Source: Terrabacter sp. MAHUQ-38 (GTDB taxonomy: Bacteria; Actinomycetota; Actinomycetes; Actinomycetales; Dermatophilaceae). Taken from it: a stretch of 64,000 bases of DNA. The notes below the pieces were generated by a model that was given only the letters and a program-made list of their open reading frames with translations, had not been told where the DNA came from and searched no databases. The DNA is taken from the NCBI RefSeq assembly GCF_014518425.1, contig NZ_JACVCU010000002.1, positions 744,001 to 808,000 of the forward strand, read 5' to 3'. Shown piece by piece: positions 10,699 through 21,083 of this stretch (the first letter of the stretch is position 1; every line of letters starts with the position of its first letter). The position numbers were made by a program, and so were the translations under genes.

Positions 10699-11454
10699 TC
10701 ACCCGCGCGTGCGCTGCGTCGCAGCAATCGTGGCGGCCACGACACCCCGCGCACCGGCCTCGCGCAGAGCGCGAGCGGCCTCTGCGAGCGTCGCCCCGGT
10801 CGTGACGACGTCGTCGACCAGCACGCACCGTCGGTCGCGGATCGCGTTGCGCCACAATGGCTTCACTGCGACCGCGTCGCTCAGGTTGCCTCGCCGCTCC
10901 CCGGTGCCGAGCCCGGACTGGTCTGCAACCCGTCGCACGTGACGCAGGGCCGGCGCGACCCGGAGGGCCGGCCCCGCCCGGTCTGCGAGCTGCTCGAGGG
11001 ATGCCTCACAGAGCGCGACGATCGGCGTGTCCCCGCGTGCCCGCACCGCCCGCCCGGAGGAGGGTGCAGGAACCACGAGCACGACCCCGTCGCCCCAGCC
11101 CGCGCCGGCCACCGCGCCGGACACCGAGGCTGTGAGCAGGGGCGCGAGCACGCCCACGAGGTCGCGGCGACCGACGTCCTTCCACGCGGAGACGACCGCC
11201 CTGAGCGGGTCGGCATAGACACCCCAGGCGTGAACGGACGGAAGACCCGCGGGCACCGGATGCGGCACGACCCAGGGCCCTCCGCCGGTGTTGCCGGTCG
11301 CCGGGCCGAAGGAGAGTGTCGCGAGCGCCCGCCTGCAGCGCGCGCACCACGAGGAGCCGGCGCGGAGGCAGCCACCGCACTCCCGGGGAAGGACGAGGTC
11401 GGTGAGGGCGCCCATCGCCGCCAGCACGGGCGAGCCGCGGGAGTGGTCACGCAT
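10699..11454 (-). CDS. comF: ComF-family phosphoribosyltransferase-like protein
   Basis: 251 residues. An N-terminal zinc-finger segment (LPRECGGCLRAGSSWCARC) precedes a PRTase fold with the PRPP loop CVLVDDVVTTGATL near the C-terminus. In naturally competent bacteria ComF is needed for DNA uptake or processing after transport; in actinobacteria it often sits with hpf and lpqB without proven competence. The start at 11454 is chosen for homologue-like length; the next Met at 11415 is an alternative, and upstream residues are low-complexity Arg. Between this gene and lpqB there are about 190 bases with only a short hairpin at 11548-11564. Confidence 0.85.
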   Translation of the reverse strand: MRDHSRGSPVLAAMGALTDLVLPRECGGCLRAGSSWCARCRRALATLSFGPATGNTGGGPWVVPHPVPAGLPSVHAWGVYADPLRAVVSAWKDVGRRDLVGVLAPLLTASVSGAVAGAGWGDGVVLVVPAPSSGRAVRARGDTPIVALCEASLEQLADRAGPALRVAPALRHVRRVADQSGLGTGERRGNLSDAVAVKPLWRNAIRDRRCVLVDDVVTTGATLAEAARALREAGARGVVAATIAATQRTRG

Positions 11455-11644
11455 CGGGCCCCACGGCTCCGAGCGCGGCCAGGGGGAGGTCCGGCGCCGT
11501 GAGCCGCCTGCTGCGCGACCTTCCACTCACCCATCCCACCTGTCGCGACCGTGGGACGCACGGTGACGCGGGGGGCCTGTGGACGCCGTCGTCATGCTGC
11601 ACGGCGGGTGTGGACAGGCGGAGGCATGTGGTCCGGCCGGTCGG

Positions 11645-13444
11645 TCAGCCTCCGGGGACCAGGACGTCGCTGCCCTGGACGATGCGCCGCCACGTCGACC
11701 CGGCCCGCGCCAGGACCCGGTCGTCGCTCGTGACGATGATGATGCCGCGCGGTCCCCCTACGGTCGTGATCGACGCGGCGCCGGGCACCTCGCCGAGCCG
11801 ACCGGACTCACGCAGTGCACCGTCGACGCCGGCGCCCAGCGTGCCGAGCCACGGTCGCATCACGTCGCGCTCGCGCACCTTGCCGAGCACGGCGTAGTTG
11901 CTGGGGTCGAGCCACGTGACGTCCTGGATGACGCCGAGCGACTGTGCCTGGCGCAGCGGCTGCGCCAACGCGGTGGGCTCGCCGTTCGTGGCCCTGACGA
12001 TGCCGCACAGGCCGAGCTGGACGTCGCTGCCGTTCAGGGCGGTCGTCACGACCAGGGCCCTGGCCGCGTCGGCCGACACCGACAGCTCGACCACCCGGCG
12101 GCCCTCGAGCCAGGGTGCGTGAATGGCCTTCGGGGCGGCGTGCGGGTCGCTCGACACCGAGTCGAGGACGAACACGCGGTCGTCACCCTCGTCGGCCGCT
12201 CCCCCGATCCACAGGTAGCCGTCGGCGTCGTAGGCGGGCTTGGTGAGGCTCGTGGCGAAGGGGGCCAGCGTGCGGGTCGGCTCGGTGGCGCGCCAGATCG
12301 ACAGGTCGCGCAGGTCACGCGAGACGGCAGCGACCTGCTTGCCGTCGACGGACAGCGCGAGGCTGCGCCACATGTCGGGGATGCGCTCGACATCACCGTC
12401 CTTCGGGCCCAGGTCAGGGCGCCTCGATGCGCCGGTGTCGGGCACGTAGCGCGGGTCGATGCGGCGGAGCGTGTCGCCGCGCCGCACGAGGGCCGTGTCG
12501 AGGGTCGACCGGGGCACCACGTCGTAGCCGAGCTCGGACGAGGTGGCGACGGACGTGACACCACCGGACAGCTCGAGAGGCGTGTTGTCGACGGAGAGCG
12601 CGACGGCGCTGACCGACGAGACCTGCAGGAGCGTCTTGGTCAGCTGCGCCCACATCGCGGCGCGGTCCGCGGGGCCGGCCGAGAGCGCCTGGCCGCTGAG
12701 GTTGACCTGCGCGGTGCCGTTCTCGACCGGGACCGCGTTGACGGCGAGTCGCGTGGCCGGGGGCACCCCCGTGGTGACGGCACCTTTGAGGTGGTCGGGC
12801 ACGGCGCTCAGCTGTGCACGAGCCAAGGTCGTGGCGAGCCTGGAGCCGTTGGGGAACCACCGCGAGTCGGGCACGAGGTCGCGCCCGTTGGGCGTGACGT
12901 AGTAGACGAACCGGTTGGTGTAGACGCGGGAGAACTGGTCGCTGTCGAGCCACATCCCGAACCCGTTGCGCGGCAGCTCGATCCGCCACTCACCACCGAC
13001 CTTCGTCAGCCCGAGGGTCATCTCCTGACGGGCGCCGGGCTCCTGCTCGACGTAGCGCCCGTCATTGGTGAGGCGAGCCAGGACCTTGGCCGAGACCCTG
13101 ACGGTGTCGTCGTCGACCGGCCGGATGGTGAGGTCGCCGTCGTAGACCACGACCTCGTCGCTCGACCAGCGCCAGAGGTCCACCGACTGCGGCGCGAGGA
13201 AGAGCTTGCCGGTCGCGTGGGTGTCGTCGTTGTCCTCGCCCGCGCGCAGGAAGCCGCGGACGATCGCCTCCTGGCTCGACCCGTCGACGGGTCCCTGCGC
13301 CACCACCCGTACCTGCTCGCCCAGCACCTCGCTGAGAGCGCGGCCCTCGACGACGGGCCCCGACGCCGGAAGACCGCCCCAGCCGCACCCTGTGAGCAGC
13401 GTGGCCATCGCGACGGCGAGCCCCGCGACCAGACGGCGTGTCAC
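11645..13444 (-). CDS. lpqB: Lipoprotein LpqB
   Basis: 599 residues. Signal peptide with lipobox LLTGC (Cys20), then a GerMN-type domain (about 185-310) and a C-terminal beta-propeller-like half containing ATRxLAPFATSLTKPAYDADGYLW. LpqB binds the extracellular side of the MtrB kinase in actinobacteria and tunes MtrA activity and cell-wall homeostasis. The GTG start overlaps the mtrB stop by GTGA, with GGAG upstream, so it is translationally coupled in the mtrA-mtrB-lpqB operon. Confidence 0.95.
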   Translation of the reverse strand: MTRRLVAGLAVAMATLLTGCGWGGLPASGPVVEGRALSEVLGEQVRVVAQGPVDGSSQEAIVRGFLRAGEDNDDTHATGKLFLAPQSVDLWRWSSDEVVVYDGDLTIRPVDDDTVRVSAKVLARLTNDGRYVEQEPGARQEMTLGLTKVGGEWRIELPRNGFGMWLDSDQFSRVYTNRFVYYVTPNGRDLVPDSRWFPNGSRLATTLARAQLSAVPDHLKGAVTTGVPPATRLAVNAVPVENGTAQVNLSGQALSAGPADRAAMWAQLTKTLLQVSSVSAVALSVDNTPLELSGGVTSVATSSELGYDVVPRSTLDTALVRRGDTLRRIDPRYVPDTGASRRPDLGPKDGDVERIPDMWRSLALSVDGKQVAAVSRDLRDLSIWRATEPTRTLAPFATSLTKPAYDADGYLWIGGAADEGDDRVFVLDSVSSDPHAAPKAIHAPWLEGRRVVELSVSADAARALVVTTALNGSDVQLGLCGIVRATNGEPTALAQPLRQAQSLGVIQDVTWLDPSNYAVLGKVRERDVMRPWLGTLGAGVDGALRESGRLGEVPGAASITTVGGPRGIIIVTSDDRVLARAGSTWRRIVQGSDVLVPGG

Positions 13445-15177
13445 GGCGTGCGCTCCACGACGATGCGACGCAGCCGCACCGTCTCGTCATCGGCGCGCGA
13501 CGCGGCCCCGCCATCGTCACCTCCACGCCCGTCGGCGCTGCGCGCCCGCGCAGCCTCCGCGGCGAGCGGGCTGAGCGGCAGCGGGGAGCTGGTGATCGTC
13601 GCGTCGGCCTTGCGGGGCAGGGTCAGCCGGAAGCAGGAGCCCTCGCCGCGCGCGCCCCACGCCTCGAGGCGACCGGCATGCAGCCGGGCATCCTCGAGCG
13701 CGATGGCGAGGCCCAGGCCGGTGCCGCCCGTCGTGCGGGCCCGCGCGGGGTCGGCGCGCCAGAAGCGGGTGAAGACGAGGGCAGCCTCGCCGGGACGCAG
13801 TCCGACACCGTGGTCACGCACCGTGACGGCCACGGCCGTGTCGTTGGCTCCCACGGTCACCTCGACCGGCTTGCCCTCGCCGTGCTCGATGGCGTTGGAG
13901 ATCAGGTTGCGCAGGATGCGCTCGATGCGGCGGGAGTCCATGTCGGCGATGACCGGCTCTGCGGGCGCCTCGACGCGCAGCTGCGTGCCCTTGCGCGCCG
14001 CGAGGGTGCGGTGGGCGTCGACGGCGCGTTCGACCGAGGCGCACAGGTCGCTGGCCTCGACATCGAGCACCGCGGCGCCGGCGTCGAACCGCGAGATCTC
14101 GAGCAGGTCGGCGAGCAGCTCCTCGAACCGGTCGAGCTCTCCGCGCAACAGCTCGGCCGAGCGGGCCACGGTGGGCTCGAAGTCACCTCGCGAGTCGTGG
14201 ATGAGGTCGCCGGCCATGCGGATCGTCGTGAGCGGCGTGCGCAGCTCGTGCGACACATCCGACACGAAGCGTTGCTGGACCCGCGAGAGGTTCTCGAGCT
14301 GGGCGATCTGCTGCTGGATCGAGGCGGCCATCGCGTTGAAGGAGTTGCCGAGCCGGGCGAGGTCGTCCTCGCCCTTGGCCCGCATGCGCTCGTTGAGGTT
14401 GCCCTCGGCGAACTTCTCGGCGACGATGGCCGCGCGCCGGACGGGGTCGGCCACGAGGCGGGTGACGACGAAGGCGATGGCGCCGACGAGCAGGATGAGC
14501 GCGGCGCCGCCGATGAGGAAGGTCTGGCCGACGAACGAGATGATCTCGCGCTCGCGGTGCATCGGGTAGATGAAGTAGAGGCCGTAGTCCCCGGCCACAC
14601 CCGTGTCGATGCGCTGCCCGACGATGACGGCAGAGATCGTGTCGCTGCCCTCCTCGATCGTCGCCACCTGCAGGTGCTGGTGGTCCGGCTGGGCAGCCAC
14701 CTCGGCCCGTAGCTCGTCCGGGATGAAGCGCACGCCCACCGTGCCGCTCTCGATGGCGTTCATGATGACGCGGCCGTCGTTGTTGTTGGCGAGGCGCGAG
14801 AGGACCACGTAGCGGGTCTCGTTGCCGGCATCGCGGCGGTACTGCTTCACCAGGCTCGTCGCGAACTGGGTCAGTGCGCCCGTCGAGTCGTTCTGGTCGG
14901 TCGTGTCGAAGGCCCGCTGGGCGTCGCTCGCGTCACGCAGGCTGTCCTCCGCCGCGATGCGTTGCCGGCTGTCGACGAGACCCTGCGCGATCGAGCCGTA
15001 GAGGTAGGTGCCCACCGCGGTCAGCACGAGGATGCCGAGCAGCATCGTCACCATGACGACGCGGAAGCCGAGCGAGGCCCGCCACAGGTGCAGGACCCGG
15101 TGCCACGCACCGCGCAGCCATGACCCGACCCGCGAGGCCAGGCTCGCGAGTCCGCTCGTGGCCGCGCGCCCGTTCAT
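13441..15177 (-). CDS. mtrB: MtrB sensor histidine kinase
   Basis: 578 residues from the ATG at 15177. TM1 near 35-60 (VVMVTMLLGILVLTAVGTYLY), an extracellular sensor of about 160 residues, TM2 near 215-240, HAMP, then HisKA with phospho-acceptor His in FVSDVSHELRTPLTTIRM and a HATPase_c domain (NLISNAIEHGEG, HGVGLRPGEA, GGTGLGLAIA). It phosphorylates MtrA. The start is one base after the mtrA stop; a GTG ten codons earlier would overlap mtrA and has no better ribosome-binding site. Confidence 0.95.
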   Translation of the reverse strand: MNGRAATSGLASLASRVGSWLRGAWHRVLHLWRASLGFRVVMVTMLLGILVLTAVGTYLYGSIAQGLVDSRQRIAAEDSLRDASDAQRAFDTTDQNDSTGALTQFATSLVKQYRRDAGNETRYVVLSRLANNNDGRVIMNAIESGTVGVRFIPDELRAEVAAQPDHQHLQVATIEEGSDTISAVIVGQRIDTGVAGDYGLYFIYPMHREREIISFVGQTFLIGGAALILLVGAIAFVVTRLVADPVRRAAIVAEKFAEGNLNERMRAKGEDDLARLGNSFNAMAASIQQQIAQLENLSRVQQRFVSDVSHELRTPLTTIRMAGDLIHDSRGDFEPTVARSAELLRGELDRFEELLADLLEISRFDAGAAVLDVEASDLCASVERAVDAHRTLAARKGTQLRVEAPAEPVIADMDSRRIERILRNLISNAIEHGEGKPVEVTVGANDTAVAVTVRDHGVGLRPGEAALVFTRFWRADPARARTTGGTGLGLAIALEDARLHAGRLEAWGARGEGSCFRLTLPRKADATITSSPLPLSPLAAEAARARSADGRGGDDGGAASRADDETVRLRRIVVERTP

Positions 15178-15178
15178 C

Positions 15179-15856
15179 TCAGGACGGGCCGGCCTTGTAC
15201 CCGACACCGCGCACGGTCACGACGATCTCGGGACGCTCGGGGTCGTGCTCGATCTTCGAGCGCAGCCGCTGGACGTGGACGTTGACCAGGCGCGTGTCGC
15301 CCGCGTGGCGGTAGCCCCACACCTGCTCGAGCAGGACCTCGCGGGTGAACACCTGCCACGGCTTGCGCGCGAGCGCGACGAGGAGGTCGAACTCGAGGGG
15401 CGTGAGCGACAGGGACTGGCCGTCGCGCTTGACGGAGTGGCCTGCGACGTCGATCTCGAGGTCGCCGATCGAGAGCTTCTCGGGCGCGGGCTCGTCACCG
15501 CGGCGCAGGCGGGCCCGGACGCGCGCGATGAGCTCCTGCGGCTTGAACGGCTTCATGACGTAGTCGTCGGCACCGGACTCGAGGCCGACGACGACGTCGA
15601 CGGTGTCGGTGCGTGCCGTCAGCATGACGATCGGCACACCGCTCTCGGACCGGATACGGCGACACACCTCCATGCCGTCGAGACCCGGCAGCATGACGTC
15701 GAGCAGGACGAGGTCGGGCCGCGAGTCGCGGAACGCGCCCACCGCCTCGGAGCCGTCAGCCACGTGCGTGACCTCGAGCCCCTCGTTGCGCAGCACGATC
15801 CCGAGCATCTCGGCGAGTGCGAGGTCGTCGTCGACGACCAGTACCCGACCCTTCAC
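15179..15856 (-). CDS. mtrA: MtrA response regulator (OmpR/PhoB type)
   Basis: 225 residues. Receiver domain with VLVVDDDLALAEML, Asp in LVLLDVMLPGLDG, MLTART and YVMKPF; winged-helix output domain with TREVLLEQVWGYRHAGDTRLVNVHVQRLRSKIE. It is the essential actinobacterial regulator of cell division and wall genes. The GTG at 15856 is chosen because GGAAGGAG lies 7-14 bases upstream and the protein then begins (V)KGRVLVVDDD as in homologues. The 193-bp upstream gap is relatively AT-rich at 15895-15920 and carries the near-motif CCGCATACG at 15978. Confidence 0.96.
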   Translation of the reverse strand: MKGRVLVVDDDLALAEMLGIVLRNEGLEVTHVADGSEAVGAFRDSRPDLVLLDVMLPGLDGMEVCRRIRSESGVPIVMLTARTDTVDVVVGLESGADDYVMKPFKPQELIARVRARLRRGDEPAPEKLSIGDLEIDVAGHSVKRDGQSLSLTPLEFDLLVALARKPWQVFTREVLLEQVWGYRHAGDTRLVNVHVQRLRSKIEHDPERPEIVVTVRGVGYKAGPS

Positions 15857-16049
15857 GACACACTCCTTCCCGGGACCGCGAACAACGCGCCCCGTATGTC
15901 CTGACCAAATCATCACACACGCCCGACGGCGTGCCCGTGCACGAACGTGCGGCCGGCTCCGCCGGAAGGCGGGGACACCGCATACGGAGGACTGCTGGGC
16001 CTTCATGGCCACCGGCGGCCACTGGACGGCCTACGGCCTCAGGCGAGGG

Positions 16050-16586
16050 TCAGCCCTGCGTGACGTACCACTTGCCACCGATCTTGACCGCCTTGAAGCT
16101 GGCCACGACGTCGGCCGCGAGCGCCGGTTCGGTCGTGACGCTCTCGAAGGTGGCGGTGTTGCCCTTCACCGTGGCGCCGCTGATCTTGAGGCCCTGGAAG
16201 GCGGCACCGAGCTCCTTGATCTGGTCGAGCATCGGGGTGATCGTCTTGCCGCAGGCGTCCGCCGCACCGGGGATGCTCGAGATCGCCTTGCCCTGCGTCG
16301 CCATGAGCGAGCAGACGGTGTTGCCGTCGCCCGCCACCATCGCGCCGAGCCACGACGTCATGACGGCCTCGGGGGTGGTCTGGTCGACCGGACCCGCCGT
16401 GGCGCTACCGGTGCCGGTCCCGGTGTCATCGGACGTCGCCGAGGACATCGTGTCGGTCGGCGTCGTGCTGCTGGAGCTCGACCCGACCGACGTGGTCTGC
16501 GTGGGACCCTGGTCGACCGCCTTGGAGCAGGCGGCGAGTGAGACGGACAGGGCGACGGCGATCGCGCCGGTGACGAGCTTGTTCAT
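16050..16586 (-). CDS. Secreted lipoprotein, function unknown
   Basis: 178 residues. Signal peptide with lipobox SLAAC (Cys20), then about 45 residues of Ser/Thr/Gly-rich linker, then a compact domain of about 110 residues (TTPEAVMTSWLGAMVAGDGNTVCSLMA ... FKAVKIGGKWYVTQG). The domain has two Cys (CSLM and DACGKT) that could form a disulphide and the general look of DUF4878/NTF2-like lipoproteins. No operon partner; divergent from the membrane protein at 16768. Substrate unknown. Confidence 0.75.
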   Translation of the reverse strand: MNKLVTGAIAVALSVSLAACSKAVDQGPTQTTSVGSSSSSTTPTDTMSSATSDDTGTGTGSATAGPVDQTTPEAVMTSWLGAMVAGDGNTVCSLMATQGKAISSIPGAADACGKTITPMLDQIKELGAAFQGLKISGATVKGNTATFESVTTEPALAADVVASFKAVKIGGKWYVTQG

Positions 16587-16767
16587 GGAGGGTCCTGCCA
16601 GACATGGGTGGAGGTGAGTCGGGACGATCCTGCCACGGCGGGCGGCCCCCGACGCGCCGGGAGACCCGTCGCGTCGGGCGCCACGCGGGTGCGAGGACGG
16701 CCGCCACGCCCGTCGCCAATCCACCCAAAAGCGCGCGCTCGGCCCCTCGAGCGGGGATGATCTCCCG

Positions 16768-18282
16768 GTGACGAGCGACACGCGGGGGCGCGCAGGAGCC
16801 GAGGCGGCGACGGGGGCGGACGAGCCGACTCCGCGGCCCGGTGACGCGCACCGGAGCGACTCCTCGGACCCGGCTGAGCAGGCTGCCCCGCGTCGACGCG
16901 GCCCGCTGCCACTACGCATCCGGCAGGCCCTGCCCGGTGTCGTCCTCCTCGCCGCCGTCGTCCAGCTCGCGCGGCCGATAGGCGACCCGGACACCTTCTG
17001 GCACATCGCGGCCGGCGACTACCTCCGCGAGACCTGGACCTTCAACGGACCTGACCCCTGGAGCGCCTCCGCGACCCAGCCGTGGCGGCTGCACGAGTGG
17101 CTGCCCGAGCTCCTCATGAGCGTCGTCCAGCAGGCGCTGGGGCTCCCGGGGGTCGCGTGGCTGCTCCCCCTCGGCGGAGCCGTCATCGGCCTGACGCTGT
17201 GGCGCGCGACGCGAGCCAGTGGCTCGCTCCTCGCGTCGGCGGCCGTCACCGCGGTCGCGCTCGCCGCGATGAGCCAGAGCCTGTCCCTGCGACCGCACCT
17301 GCTCTCGTTCGCCTTCGCCGTGGCGTTCACCGTCGCCTGGCTGCGGTCCGCTCAGGACGGCCGGCCGCGGTGGTGGCTCATCGCGGCGACGTGGGTCTGG
17401 GCCTGCACCCACGGGATGTGGTTCTTCGGCGTCGTCATCGGCGTCGTGGCACTCGTCGGCATCGCCCTCGACCGTGCGGTCGCCCTGCGGCAGTGGGGCC
17501 GTCTCGCGCTCGTGCCCGTGGCCTCGCTCGCTGCGGCGGCGGTGACTCCGACGGGGCCCGAGCTGCTCCTGTCCCCGTTCGCAGTCAACGAGGTGACCCA
17601 GTTCATCGAGGAGTGGATGCCGCCCTCGCTCAAGCAGCCGGGCTTCCTCTTCCTCCTGCTCCTCGCAGCCGCCGTCGTGCTCATCTGGGCGCGGACCCGA
17701 CAGCGAACGCGCTGGACCGAGGTGCTCCTCGTAGGCCTCGCCATCGGGCTGGCGCTGCTCTACAGCCGCACCGTCGCGATGGGCGCGGCCGTCCTCGCCC
17801 CGGTCGCCGCGATGACGATCCAGCGGCTGCTCCCCGAGGATCCGGAGCCCAGGACGCGACGCGAGGCGGGTCTGACGGTCGGCCTGACCGCACTCGGGCT
17901 CGTCGTGGCCGCCCTCGTCGTCCCGTCGCGTGCCGCTGCACCGACGTGGGGGGCCAACGACCTCGACACGCGACTCGCGGCGCTGCCGCAGGACACCGTC
18001 GTGTGCAACGACTACGGCGTCGGCGGATGGCTCATCTGGCGCCACCCCAACATCCGTCCCACCGTCGACGGCCGCACCGAGGTCTACGACGCCGGCTACG
18101 TCAGGACGCACATCGACTTCGAGCGCGCGGCGCCCGGCTGGCAGGGCTACGTGACGAGGAACGGCTGCCGCTACGCCCTGCTCGGCAAGGACCAGCCCGT
18201 GGTCGAGGCCCTCGTCGCGCAGTCACGCTGGACCGTCGAGCAGCGCGGCGCGCAGTACGTCCTGCTCCGCGCCCCGCAGTGA
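16768..18282 (+). CDS. Polytopic membrane protein, GT-C glycosyltransferase-like
   Basis: 504 residues. The first ~50 are hydrophilic; about ten hydrophobic segments follow from LPGVVLLAAVVQLA to GLTALGLVVAALVVPS. After the first helix comes the motif IGDPDTFWHIAAGDYL with Asp and His in the first extracytoplasmic loop, typical of GT-C polyprenyl-phosphate-sugar transferases, and a C-terminal soluble domain of about 120 residues (VVCNDYGVGGWLIWRHPNIRPTVDGRTEVY). Acceptor and donor unknown. GTG start. Convergent with ahcY. Confidence 0.7.
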   Translation: MTSDTRGRAGAEAATGADEPTPRPGDAHRSDSSDPAEQAAPRRRGPLPLRIRQALPGVVLLAAVVQLARPIGDPDTFWHIAAGDYLRETWTFNGPDPWSASATQPWRLHEWLPELLMSVVQQALGLPGVAWLLPLGGAVIGLTLWRATRASGSLLASAAVTAVALAAMSQSLSLRPHLLSFAFAVAFTVAWLRSAQDGRPRWWLIAATWVWACTHGMWFFGVVIGVVALVGIALDRAVALRQWGRLALVPVASLAAAAVTPTGPELLLSPFAVNEVTQFIEEWMPPSLKQPGFLFLLLLAAAVVLIWARTRQRTRWTEVLLVGLAIGLALLYSRTVAMGAAVLAPVAAMTIQRLLPEDPEPRTRREAGLTVGLTALGLVVAALVVPSRAAAPTWGANDLDTRLAALPQDTVVCNDYGVGGWLIWRHPNIRPTVDGRTEVYDAGYVRTHIDFERAAPGWQGYVTRNGCRYALLGKDQPVVEALVAQSRWTVEQRGAQYVLLRAPQ

Positions 18283-18338
18283 CCTCCCGGACGGTCGCCC
18301 ACCGGGTCCGACCGGCATGACGACGCACTCCGGACGCA

Positions 18339-18374
18339 CGTATGCCGCCCGCCTTGCGAGGCGGACGGCATACG
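18339..18374. terminator. Bidirectional terminator built from an inverted pair of the CGGCATACG 9-mer
   Basis: CGTATGCCG and CGGCATACG form the outer 9 bp of a 15-bp stem with one mismatch and a 6-base loop (TTGCGA). It lies between the stops of two convergent genes. Confidence 0.75.
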
Positions 18375-18384
18375 TGAGCGGTCG

Positions 18385-18404
18385 GCTGGGCCGGAAGGCC
18401 CGGC
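18385..18404 (-). terminator. GGAA-loop hairpin after ahcY
   Basis: An 8-bp stem (GCTGGGCC/GGCCCGGC with one T-G wobble) closed by a GGAA loop, 11 bases past the ahcY stop. It adds to the larger hairpin at 18339. Confidence 0.55.
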
Positions 18405-18414
18405 GGGCGGACCG

Positions 18415-19851
18415 TCAGTAGCGGTAGTGGTCCGGCTTGTAGGGGCCGGCGACATCGACGCCGAGGTACTCGGCCTGGCCCTTCGTCAGCTGCGTCAGCC
18501 GGACGCCGAGGGCGTCGAGGTGCAGGCGCGCGACCTTCTCGTCGAGGTGCTTCGGCAGGGTGTAGACCTGCTTGGCGTAGTCGCCGGTCTTCGTGAACAG
18601 CTCGATCTGGGCGATCGTCTGGTTGCTGAACGAGTTGCTCATGACGAAGCTCGGGTGGCCCGTCGCGTTGCCGAGGTTCATCAGGCGGCCCTCGGACAGC
18701 ACGATGATCGAGCTGCCGCTCTCGAAGGTCCACTCGTGCACCTGCGGCTTGATCTGGGTCTTCGTGATGCCCGGGACGCGCGCGAGGCCGGCCATGTCGA
18801 TCTCGTTGTCGAAGTGGCCGATGTTGGCGACGATCGCCTTGTTCTTCATCTTCTGCATGTGGTCTGCGGTGATGACGTCGTAGCAGCCGGTCGTCGTGAC
18901 GAATATGTCGGCGGTCTCGACGACGTCCTCCATCCGGGCGACCTGGAAGCCCTCCATCGCGGCCTGGAGCGCGCAGATCGGGTCGATCTCGGTGACGATG
19001 ACGCGAGCGCCCTGGCCGCGGAGCGACTCCGCGCAGCCCTTGCCCACGTCCCCGTAGCCGGCCACGACCGTGACCTTGCCGCCGATGAGGACGTCGGTGG
19101 CGCGGTTGAGGCCGTCGATGAGCGAGTGACGGCAGCCGTAGGTGTTGTCGAACTTGCTCTTCGTGACCGCGTCGTTGACGTTGATGGCCGGGAAGAGCAG
19201 GTCACCGGACTCGGCGAGCTGGTAGAGGCGGTGGACGCCGGTCGTCGTCTCCTCGGTGACGCCCTTGATGCCGGCCGCGACCGTGGTCCACTTCCGGGGG
19301 TCGGTGGCCATCGTCTGGCGCACGAGCTCCTTGAAGACGCCGAACTCCTCGGAGTCCTCGTCGGTGGTGGGAGGCACCTGGCCCGCCGTCTCCCACTCGA
19401 GACCCTTGTGGACGAGCATCGTCGCGTCGCCGCCGTCGTCGAGGATCATGTTCGCGCCCTCGCCACCCGGCCACGTGAGGATCTGGTCGGTGCACCACCA
19501 GTACTCCGGGAGGGTCTCGCCCTTCCAGGCGAAGACGGGGACGCCCTGCAGGTCGTCTGCGGTGCCGTTGGGGCCCACGACCACCGCGGCGGCGGCCTCG
19601 TCCTGGGTCGAGTAGATGTTGCAGCTGGCCCAGCGGACCTCGGCGCCGAGGGCGGTGAGCGTCTCGATGAGGACGGCCGTCTGGACCGTCATGTGCAGCG
19701 AGCCGGCGATGCGGGCGCCCTTGAGGGGCTGGGCCTCGGCGTACTCCTCGCGGATCGCCATGAGGCCGGGCATCTCGTGCTCGGCGAGTCGGAGCTGGTG
19801 TCGGCCGGCCTCTGCGAGGCCCAGGTCGGCAACCTTGTAGTCGAAGGACAT
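18415..19851 (-). CDS. ahcY: Adenosylhomocysteinase
   Basis: 478 residues, full length for the bacterial enzyme with the internal insertion. It hydrolyses S-adenosyl-homocysteine to adenosine and homocysteine, recycling the product of methyltransferases. Visible: [14 protein letters not shown], the NAD-binding loop [28 protein letters not shown] and the C-terminal DHYRY that reaches the neighbouring subunit's NAD site. ATG with AAGGAAG upstream. Monocistronic, with a 248-bp upstream region holding a promoter and a hairpin leader. Confidence 0.97.
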   Translation of the reverse strand: MSFDYKVADLGLAEAGRHQLRLAEHEMPGLMAIREEYAEAQPLKGARIAGSLHMTVQTAVLIETLTALGAEVRWASCNIYSTQDEAAAAVVVGPNGTADDLQGVPVFAWKGETLPEYWWCTDQILTWPGGEGANMILDDGGDATMLVHKGLEWETAGQVPPTTDEDSEEFGVFKELVRQTMATDPRKWTTVAAGIKGVTEETTTGVHRLYQLAESGDLLFPAINVNDAVTKSKFDNTYGCRHSLIDGLNRATDVLIGGKVTVVAGYGDVGKGCAESLRGQGARVIVTEIDPICALQAAMEGFQVARMEDVVETADIFVTTTGCYDVITADHMQKMKNKAIVANIGHFDNEIDMAGLARVPGITKTQIKPQVHEWTFESGSSIIVLSEGRLMNLGNATGHPSFVMSNSFSNQTIAQIELFTKTGDYAKQVYTLPKHLDEKVARLHLDALGVRLTQLTKGQAEYLGVDVAGPYKPDHYRY

Positions 19852-19911
19852 GAGTGATCGCTTCCTTGGATTGTCGGTGTGCAGACCCGGCGCGCCCCTC
19901 TGGGCTCTTCT

Positions 19912-19931
19912 GGCGGGTCATCACCCACGCC
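19912..19931 (-). other. Hairpin in the ahcY 5' leader
   Basis: On the minus strand GGC-GT-GGGT pairs with ACCC-GCC around a GATG loop. A wider CTGGGC/GCCCAG pairing would enclose it, but it overlaps the candidate -10 box and might not be transcribed. It does not match the SAH or SAM-IV riboswitch consensus that I remember. Confidence 0.35.
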
Positions 19932-19942
19932 GGCAGTCGCCC

Positions 19943-19948
19943 AGTCTA
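19943..19948 (-). promoter_or_regulatory. -10 box of ahcY
   Basis: TAGACT with TTCGAG 18 bases upstream. Start predicted near 19936, giving a leader of about 85 nt. Confidence 0.5.
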
Positions 19949-20021
19949 GCGGCGGGAACTCGTCGGCTCGAACCGCGGCGTCGAGGTTTGCCTCGGCACG
20001 GAGCCACTTTCGGGGCACGCG

Positions 20022-20060
20022 GCCACCCGACGGGCCGCGAGCCAACGGTACGCGGGTGGC
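20022..20060 (-). terminator. Hairpin after the DUF808 gene
   Basis: Eight-base arms GCCACCCG/CGGGTGGC with a 23-base loop, 40 bases past the stop. Weak. Confidence 0.35.
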
Positions 20061-20099
20061 TCGACGCTGTGAGCGTGGCTGGGGGCCGAACGCCGCTCG

Positions 20100-21041
<942 letters not shown>

Positions 21042-21047
21042 GGCGTC

Positions 21048-21053
21048 ATCCTA
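21048..21053 (-). promoter_or_regulatory. -10 box, leaderless start of the DUF808 gene
   Basis: TAGGAT, six bases, then ATG (21041). Confidence 0.6.
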
Positions 21054-21083
21054 GGGCGGGTCTGGGAACGGGCTGGGAGCCGC

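Noticed and set aside
19852-19950. SAM-IV or SAH riboswitch upstream of ahcY
   Set aside because: GGGTGATGACCC resembles part of SAM-IV, but the partner GGTCATGAG element and the pseudoknot strands are missing.
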